From an uncultured Verrucomicrobiales bacterium (GTDB lineage: Bacteria; Verrucomicrobiota; Verrucomicrobiae; Limisphaerales; CANJSG01): DNA of 19,208 nucleotides. Shown one piece after another: positions 7,270-15,400 of this stretch (its first letter is position 1; every line of letters starts with the position of its first letter). The notes beneath the pieces were generated by a model. That model worked only from the letters and a program-made list of their open reading frames with translations. It was not told the origin of the DNA and ran no database searches. The position numbers and the translations under genes are program-made. The stretch lies in the NCBI GenBank assembly GCA_946480965.1, contig CAMLMI010000045.1:1-19208 (forward strand), read 5' to 3'.

Positions 7270-7896
7270 TCAGGCCGGTCGCGTCCGCACGCAGTGACGG
7301 CCCTGCACCCGGATCTCGCCCCGGGCCAACGCGGCCACGGCCTTCGGATAGAGGGCGCGTTCCGCCACCTGGATGCGTTCGTGCAGCGTGGCCGCCGTGT
7401 CGGTGTCGAGCACGGGCACGGCTTCCTGTGTGATGATCGGGCCGGTATCCACGCCTTGATCGACGAAATGGACGGTGCAGCCCGCGACCTTCACGCCGTA
7501 GTCCAGCGCCTGCTTCCATGCCTCCAATCCGGGGAACGAAGGCAGCAGCGAGGGATGGATGTTGATCACGCGCTGCTCGAAGGCGCGGAGGAACTCGCCC
7601 TTCAGGATGCGCATGAAGCCCGCCAGCACCACCAGGTCCACCTGCGCGTCGCGCAACGCGGCCAAGTAGGCGGCCTCGGCGTCTTCGTCGAGCTTGGTGC
7701 GGAATTTTCCGGGCGGGATGAAGCGCGCGGGCAAGTTCCGATCGGCGGCGTGCTTCAAGATGCCCGCGCCCTCCACGTCGCTGATGACCACGGCGATCTC
7801 GGCCGGCACCTGGCCTGCGGAAATGGCGTCGGCGATGGCGACCATGTTGGACCCCTTGCCGGAGCCGAGGATGCCGAGACGGAACGGTTTGCTCAT
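7270..7896 (-). CDS. purN: Phosphoribosylglycinamide formyltransferase (GART)
   Basis: The 208-aa product is a full-length PurN. This enzyme transfers the formyl group from 10-formyltetrahydrofolate to glycinamide ribonucleotide in the third step of de novo purine synthesis, in the cytoplasm. Visible signatures are LGSGKGSN at residues 10-17 (phosphate-binding loop), LAGFMRIL at 91-98, [13 protein letters not shown] at 111-123 with the catalytic pair N112/H114, and [15 protein letters not shown] at 141-155 with D150 in the place of the E. coli catalytic aspartate D144. No purM or other purine gene is next to it. It is divergent from moxR across a 283-bp gap that contains a small inverted-repeat element. 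No Shine-Dalgarno is seen before the ATG. Confidence 0.97.
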   Translation of the reverse strand: MSKPFRLGILGSGKGSNMVAIADAISAGQVPAEIAVVISDVEGAGILKHAADRNLPARFIPPGKFRTKLDEDAEAAYLAALRDAQVDLVVLAGFMRILKGEFLRAFEQRVINIHPSLLPSFPGLEAWKQALDYGVKVAGCTVHFVDQGVDTGPIITQEAVPVLDTDTAATLHERIQVAERALYPKAVAALARGEIRVQGRHCVRTRPA

Positions 7897-7969
7897 GACG
7901 CGGGCGAGTTAACAGGGCGGAACCAATCCGAGACAAAGGGAAACTGGAGCGCGGGAGCGTTGCGCGCCT

Positions 7970-8069
7970 ACCCACCCGTGACCCCTCCGTGGAGGGGAAT
8001 TGGTCTCGCGCGTTCGGCTGCCGATGGGCGTCCTGTCTTGTCCCCTCCTTGGAGGGGTCGGGGGTGGGT
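7970..8069. repeat. 100-bp element with 29-bp terminal inverted repeats (REP/MITE-like)
   Basis: The left arm (7970-7998) and right arm (8041-8069) are reverse complements at 25 of 29 positions. Each arm contains its own small palindrome, CCCCTCC-2 nt-GGAGGGG. The arms begin and end with ACCCACCC and GGGTGGGT. The 42-bp centre is not obviously structured. Similar CCCCTCC/GGAGGGG units with GGGTGGG tails are, from general knowledge, common as dispersed intergenic repeats in several phyla; I cannot search for more copies. It sits in the purN/moxR divergent gap, 73 bp before purN and 110 bp before moxR, so it may also affect transcription of either gene. No second copy is in this window. Confidence 0.65.
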
Positions 8070-8179
8070 TCGTGCTTCGTCTCAAGAACTTCCTCTCCCT
8101 ACAGCGGCACCTTTCCGAAGACCACGCTGGACGCGGCGGCAAACCTCGTTACCGTCCGACGGCAAAGCCAAGAGTTGCC

Positions 8180-9175
<996 letters not shown>

Positions 9176-9441
9176 GCATAAACCAACGCAGGGCTGGCAC
9201 CGACCAACGGGCATGAGAGAGACATCGACGCAAGGCCTGTTCCCAGGCAGTTGATGTTACATTCAAACCAGTGGTGAGCGATGCCCCGGGATCGCCTAGA
9301 AAGCCATCGGGGCAGCGTTTCGTATTCTCCATTCTTGGAGGCACAGATGCCCTACAGTTCGATCAAGGAGTGCCCTGCGCCGTCATCCGGTTCGTCCGGG
9401 ACACGCTTTTGCATGAACACGGAAGTCGCATTGGTGGCCGC
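9176..9441. other. Gene-free interval between moxR and the PSD1 gene
   Basis: This 266-bp interval between two convergent stops has no convincing gene. TGCCCCG (9282-9288) and CGGGGCA (9308-9314) form a 7-bp inverted repeat with a 19-base loop, and CTCCA/TGGAG forms a 5-bp stem with a 4-base loop at 9327-9340. Neither has a U-tract, so a terminator role is uncertain. Short open frames here read like translated intergenic sequence. Confidence 0.4.
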
Positions 9442-12339
9442 TCACTTCGTCAGCACGGAATCGAGGTTCAACAGTGTGTTGGCCACGACGCTCAGGGCGG
9501 CGAGTTCCGGGCGGACGGCGACTTGGGCGGATTGAGCTTCATCGGCGGAGAACTTGGCGAAGGATCGTTCGTAGAGGCCGGTCAACACGGCAAGCTGTTG
9601 GCGGTCGGGTTTGGAGCCGGTGACGATTTTCCAGCCGGCGGCGATCTGGTCCGAGGCCCGGGTGGATTCCACGGAGGCCATCTGCGCGGCCAGGGCCTGC
9701 GCGGCCTGGAAGAAGACGGGGTCGTTCAATGTGACCAAGGCCTGGAGCGGCGTGCTCGTGGGCGTGCGGCGGGCGGTGCAGACGTCGCGGCTCGGGGCGT
9801 CGAACGTGACGAAGCTGGGGTAGGCGGCGGTGCGTTTCCAGTAGGTGTAAACGGCGCGGCGATTCCGGTCCTCGCCCTGGGAGGTTTCCCACTGCGCGCT
9901 GTTGTAAACCGAGCGCCAGATTCCCTCGGGCTGGAGCGGCATGACGGGCGGGCCGAATTGTTTGGGGGAGAGCAATCCCGCCACCGCCAGTGCCTGGTCG
10001 CGGACCATTTCGGCACTGAGGCGATTGCGGGGACCACGGGCGAGGAGCCGGTTGCGCGGATCGCGCTCGGCCAACTCGGGCCGCATGGCCGCGTCCTGGC
10101 GGTAGGTGGCGGAGAGGACGATTTCCCGCAGCAGTTTCTTGGTGCTCCAGCCCAGTTCGTTCTGGAAGCGCAACGCCAGGTGGTCGAGCAGCTCGGGATG
10201 CGACGGGTTCGTGCCGGAGCTGCCGAAGTCCTCCGAGGTCTCGACGATCCCCAGGCCGAAGAGCTGTTCCCAGAGACGGTTCACGGCCACGCGCGCGGTC
10301 AACGGGTTGTTGGTCGAGACCAGCCAGCGGGCCATCGCCAGCCGGTTGGTTTCACCGTCGGGAGCGAGAGGGTTGAAGAGCTTCGGCACACCGGCCGAGA
10401 CCTCGGCGCCTTTCTCCAGCCAGTTGCCGCGCACGAAAACCGACGTGTGGCGGCGCAGCTCGGCGGGCTGTTCGGACATCACGGGAATGGCGACGGAAGC
10501 GATCTTGCTCCGGGCGGCGCGCGTTTCGGCCAAAGCTTTGCGGCCGTTCGACAATTCCTCCGAGGCGGCCCAGCGCGTCCACTCGGACGATGCGGTGGCG
10601 GAGAACCGGCCGCGGTTCATCACCTGTGGCATCTGGTCGTTGGGCGCGGCGTTGAAGGCCAGGCTGAGCTGGAGCGAGGCGCCTTCCGGCAGATCTACCG
10701 GTTCCTTCAACACGAAGACGGCGTGGCGCGGACGATCGATGCGAGGAAACGCCCCCCATCCTCCGCCACCGGAAGCGATGCTGCCTTCGGGATTGGAGAA
10801 CGGCTTGGCGTCGTCGCCGAACACATGGGAGAAGGCGATCTCCCGGCCCGACGGGAGCAGCGTGGCCTTGAGCTGCGTGAGCACGAAGCCCAGCTCGGGC
10901 GTGAGCAACGCGGCTTCCAGGTTCTTGGGCAACGCGTCGATGCGCAGCGCGGTGAGGCGTTTCAATTCCGACGGCAGCGGCACGGCCACGGTGAAACGGG
11001 AATCATGCGAAACAGTGCCTTCGGTCAGCAGCTCCGTCAGATCGCCTTCGCGCCGCAGCGAGAGCTTCGTCAGTCCGGTGGATTCGGCGGCGGTGGGATG
11101 GAGCGGGGTCCAGTCCGTCGCCGTCTTTGCCAGCACCTGGCGGCTGCGGTCGTGTTCGGTCTGGCGCAGGTATTCGATCTGCGCGTCGAGCTTGCGGGCC
11201 GCTTCGTTTTCCGAGCGGTTCAAAGGCACGGCCAGGAGCGGCGCGTCGCCCGGTTGGTCCCAGTCGCGCGACGTGTTGTAGAACGCCATGAACTGGAAAA
11301 ACTCCTCGTGCTCGATGGGATCGTAGGGATGCGAATGGCACTGGATGCAGCGGAAGGTGACGCCTTGGAAGCCGGTCCAGAGCGTGTTCAACCGGTCGAG
11401 CACCGCCGCGAGGCGGAATTCCTCGTCGTCCGTGCCGCCCTCGGCGTTGGTTGGCGTGAGCCGCTGGAAGGTGGTGGCCACTTGGTCGTCGATGGTGGAG
11501 TCCGGCAGCAGATCGCCGGCGAGCTGCTTCACGGCGAACTGGTCGTAGGGCAGATCCTCGTTGAAGGCGCGGATCAACCAGTCGCGATACGGCCAGACGT
11601 TGCGTCCCGAATCCTTCTCATAGCCCTGCGTCTCGGCGTAGCGCGCGATGTCGAGCCACATGCTGGCCCAGCGTTCGCCGAAAGCGGGCGACGCCAACAA
11701 ACGGTCCACGACCTCCTCGTGCGACTCCTTGCGCCAGCCTTGGATGAAGCCGTCCACTTCGCCGGGCGTCGGCGGCAGACCCGTGAGGTCGAAGGTCACG
11801 CGGCGCAGCCATTGCAGGCGGTCGGCCTCGGGCGAGGGCTTGAGTTTTTCGGCGTCGAGCTTCGCGAGGACGAAGCGGTCGAGCGGTTGGCGTGCCCAGC
11901 CCGGTTTCGAGACCGGCGGCAATGCCGGAGCTTGGGGCGGCACGTAGGCCCAGTGCTCGGCCCACGGCGCGCCCTGGCGAATCCACGTGCGCAGTTTCTC
12001 GATGTCCTCCTTGGCCAGGCCGTGGCCGTGGTCCGGCGGCGGCATCTTGTTCTCCGGGTCATCGGTCGTGATGCGGTAGATCAGCTCCGACTTGTCCGGA
12101 TCGCCGGGGACGATGGGGATTTCGTCGGACTTGCCCGGGGCGAGGGCGCTTTCGCGCAGGATGAAGGAGACGTTGCCCGCGCGTTTCACGCCGCCGTGGC
12201 AGCCGACGCAGTTTTTGTTCAGCAACGGTCGGATTTCCGCGGCGAAATCGATGGGCCGCTCCTCCGCCCGGGAAGACCCAGCCAGAAGGGAAACGGTCAA
12301 GGCCGCCAGAACGGAACGGAATGCGGGAACCTGGGACAT
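9442..12339 (-). CDS. PSCyt1-DUF1549-DUF1553 (PSD1) cytochrome-like exported protein
   Basis: The 965-aa product has a signal peptide (MSQVPAFRSVLAALTVSLLA, cut near SSRAEE). A cytochrome-c-like PSCyt1 domain follows, with CVGCH at 44-48 and a likely axial methionine in NKMPPP at about 99. DUF1549 spans about 150-360 and has a second CxxCH (C331-C334-H335, in FRCIQCHSHPYDPIEHEEF). Residues about 440-570 are beta-rich and carbohydrate-binding-like. DUF1553 spans about 660-920, with RLAMARWLVSTNNPLTARV, VNRLWEQLFGLGIVET, HPELLDHLA and FDAPSRDVCTARRTPTSTPL. Such proteins are abundant in Planctomycetes and Verrucomicrobia and have been linked to polysaccharide use or redox chemistry, without a settled reaction. 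The ATG at 12339 is chosen for the signal peptide. The usual DUF1501 partner is absent; the lamin-tail/CotH gene ends 101 bp upstream on the same strand. Confidence 0.93.
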   Translation of the reverse strand: MSQVPAFRSVLAALTVSLLAGSSRAEERPIDFAAEIRPLLNKNCVGCHGGVKRAGNVSFILRESALAPGKSDEIPIVPGDPDKSELIYRITTDDPENKMPPPDHGHGLAKEDIEKLRTWIRQGAPWAEHWAYVPPQAPALPPVSKPGWARQPLDRFVLAKLDAEKLKPSPEADRLQWLRRVTFDLTGLPPTPGEVDGFIQGWRKESHEEVVDRLLASPAFGERWASMWLDIARYAETQGYEKDSGRNVWPYRDWLIRAFNEDLPYDQFAVKQLAGDLLPDSTIDDQVATTFQRLTPTNAEGGTDDEEFRLAAVLDRLNTLWTGFQGVTFRCIQCHSHPYDPIEHEEFFQFMAFYNTSRDWDQPGDAPLLAVPLNRSENEAARKLDAQIEYLRQTEHDRSRQVLAKTATDWTPLHPTAAESTGLTKLSLRREGDLTELLTEGTVSHDSRFTVAVPLPSELKRLTALRIDALPKNLEAALLTPELGFVLTQLKATLLPSGREIAFSHVFGDDAKPFSNPEGSIASGGGGWGAFPRIDRPRHAVFVLKEPVDLPEGASLQLSLAFNAAPNDQMPQVMNRGRFSATASSEWTRWAASEELSNGRKALAETRAARSKIASVAIPVMSEQPAELRRHTSVFVRGNWLEKGAEVSAGVPKLFNPLAPDGETNRLAMARWLVSTNNPLTARVAVNRLWEQLFGLGIVETSEDFGSSGTNPSHPELLDHLALRFQNELGWSTKKLLREIVLSATYRQDAAMRPELAERDPRNRLLARGPRNRLSAEMVRDQALAVAGLLSPKQFGPPVMPLQPEGIWRSVYNSAQWETSQGEDRNRRAVYTYWKRTAAYPSFVTFDAPSRDVCTARRTPTSTPLQALVTLNDPVFFQAAQALAAQMASVESTRASDQIAAGWKIVTGSKPDRQQLAVLTGLYERSFAKFSADEAQSAQVAVRPELAALSVVANTLLNLDSVLTK

Positions 12340-12440
12340 GCGCGTCGGATCGTGTCGCAGCCCGGCGGCGGTGCCAAGCTCCGGCACCGGGCGCAGGTTC
12401 CCAGACGCCCAAAGATCGGGGGCGATTCAACGCGTGTTTC

Positions 12441-15400
12441 CTATTCCACCAGCCGGATGCGGTAGTAGCGCTGCTCGTCTCCCGGAGCGTCGATGACCAC
12501 CTGCGATTCGGAGGTCGCGAAACGGTCTCCGCCCAGCGGCAGCCAGATGGGATCGTTCAGGTCGTCCTTGTATTCCACGCGATAGGTGTGGCCCGGCTCG
12601 GTCGGCAGCGTCAGCCGGAACGAACCGTCGTTTTGCCGCGCGAGACCGGCGATGCTGGGAGGCTCCGAAAGGGCCGGCAGCAAGTTCGCCGTTCCCGGAC
12701 TGGGCGCGGCCATGAAGAGGCGCAGCCCGCCGGCGTCGGGATACCGTCCTTCGCTGACATTTGCCGACTGCGCGCCGAAGGAGACCGCATCGACCGGGCT
12801 GCCATTCGGGGCGAACAGCCCGATGGCTTCGCCGCCCTTCGAGAGCTTGAAGGAAACGTGCAAGGACGCGCCGTTCGTGGCGGCGTTGGCCGTGACCGCG
12901 TCGTCCGCCCAGACCAGCAGGAACCCGCGTGGAGGGACCACGTAGCCGGTCGGGATCTGGAACTGGAAGGGATTGGCCAGGTTGTCCGACAGGTAGTAGC
13001 CGCCCAGATCGGCGGGGGAGTCGGCCGCATTGTGCAGTTCGAACCAGTCGTCGAACTTGCCCGTCGCGGGATCGACCATGAAGCCGGTGTTCTCGGCCAT
13101 CCATTCGTTGATCGTGACGCTGACCGGCGCGGCAACGGCGTTGTTCGCGCCGCCAGGCGTGGGCGAATACATTGACTCGCGCTGGAACGGCTGGCCATCG
13201 GGCAGAGCGCCGAAGGAACGGTTCGCCGCCAGCGTCTGGAAATTGAGGTAGTCCAGGATCTGCGGCCCGCTCTCGATCATGCGGGAAAGGGCCAGGCGAC
13301 CGTCGCCAGGCACCAGACGGAAACCGGCGTGAAGCGCGGAGACCGAAGTCTCGTTCGTCTCCCCGTCCAACCAGACGACGAGGAACTGGCCTGGCCCGAT
13401 GGAAGCGTCGGGAGGGAACTCCCACTGCGCCGGACTGGCGTAGTTGGTGCCGAGAAAACGGCCCGATAGGCTGACGGTATTCGAGCCCGGGTTGAAGAGC
13501 TCCATCCAAGGTTCCCGTTCGCCAAAATTGTCGGTCGGTCCGGTGAGGTTTTCGGCTTGGACCTCGTTCAACCACAGGGTGGGAAACTCCGGCAACTCGC
13601 GCTGCACCGAATTGGTCTTTCCCGGGGATGTTTTGGCCGACGGATCGATCCGCCAATTCGCCACGCGGCTGTTGTCCTGCGCGGGGTCCACCAACTGCAG
13701 GGCAACACCGGTTTGGGCGATGGTCGGCCACGGTTCGGCAGCTTCATAGCGGACGCGATCCACAACCAGATCCTCCTGGCCGCCCGTGCCCGGTTGGATC
13801 AGCGACAGAGTTTCGCCGTCCTGCTGAAGGTTTCCGTCGAACGTCCCGAACACCGGTGTGACTGGGCCATAGGTGGCCGCGAAGACCACGCTGCTTCTCG
13901 CCAGCACCCAATGGCTCCGGGGCATCAAGACCGATCCGGAAGGAAAGACGTAGTCCAGGCCCAGAATCTTCCAGCCCGACAGGTCGAACGGCGTAGTGGC
14001 CGAACGGTTGAAGAGTTCGACGTATTCCGCGTCCGGGGTCGCCGCGTTGAACAGGATCTCGCTGAAGACGACGTTGCCAATCGGCGAGTCGGGTGTTCCG
14101 TGATTCGTCACGGAAACGGAGAATGCTGTGCCGATGGTCTGCCCTTCACGTCCTTGCGCTTCCACCATCCAAGTGTGGCTGCCACCGGGAACGGGTAGGG
14201 TTAGGCTCCAGTTCGTCCGGCTGGTCCAATCCGGAACATGCCGCACGCCGTTGACCGAGACGGTGACGACCTCCAACGGTGCCAGTCCGGAAAGGATCAC
14301 GGTGTTGGCAGAAGCCGTGAGGGAGTTGGAACCCACCGTGAAGTTTGTCCCGCTCACCGAAGCTAGCGTTGAAAGAATCATCTGCCGTCTAGTGACTATC
14401 CAGTTCTTGGTCGGGTCGGGCGGTGTTGCCAAGATACCGGCAGCGGTCATTGCGGCGCGTTTCGCATCGACGATGGGATTGACGACTTCCGCCCGCATCA
14501 CGCCGTCCGCCAGCTCCTTCAGAGCCCGGCGATACATCCGGTCAAACCGGGGCACCGTCATCATTTGGCTCCATGCTGGATCGTCGAAGCTGAAAAGGTC
14601 CACGCCCCCGTATTCAAAGCATATTCCAAGATCGATGGTGAACAACTGCCAGCGATGCTTCGGACCGACCCAAGCGTCCGCGTTTTGCCCGGAATAGACG
14701 CCGAAGTGGTCCCAATTGCCGACTGCATGGTTTGCGGCAGAGATCCGCATCCAGTTCTCCATGTTCACAATGCTCTCCAGAACATCCGCATAGTTCTGGC
14801 CTTTCGGAGCGCTGGCCGCCGTGATCATGGCGTAGAGGCTGGTGAAGTCGCTCAATGAGCCCGGCGAATCCTTCAAGGCCCAGATGGGACGATAACGGGC
14901 CGCCTTGTAAGCGCCATTGGTGGTCGTGTGATGCCGCAGGCGTGCCTCCGAGATGAGTCCGACGGACGTGCCCTCATACCAACGCTGGATCTTGAAAAGC
15001 TGGTCGTCCGGAGCGTCCGGAAAATACTGATCCTTGATCGTGCCTCCCGTGGGCCGACAGGCATCCTCCATGAGCTTGCCCCGGCGGGTGCCGTTGACAT
15101 AGACGGCGACGAAACGGCGGTTCATCCAGGGCACGCCCAGCTCGCGCAGGAACAGGTTGGCGGTTTGCTCCCGCTGCAGGCTGGGATCGTTCAATACCAC
15201 GCTGGTAATCGTGTCGCTTTGAATGTCGTTGCCGGGCCAGTGGATCTTGTTGAAGGAGGAGAAGCCGAGCACACGGTCGTCCTCGGGCATCGACCAGACA
15301 TAGTGGCAGGCACGACCGCCCGCCGGGCCGTCGTAGTTCTGGTGCCAAGGACTGCCCGAGTAGCGCCCGCCCATGTTGTAGATGACCCGGCCGTTGTAAA

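Noticed and set aside
9271..12465. Open frame of 1064 codons on the plus strand
   Set aside because: It lies antisense over the PSD1 gene, whose domains are clear. It is Arg/Gly/His-rich with no motif, as expected from GC-rich third positions read backwards.
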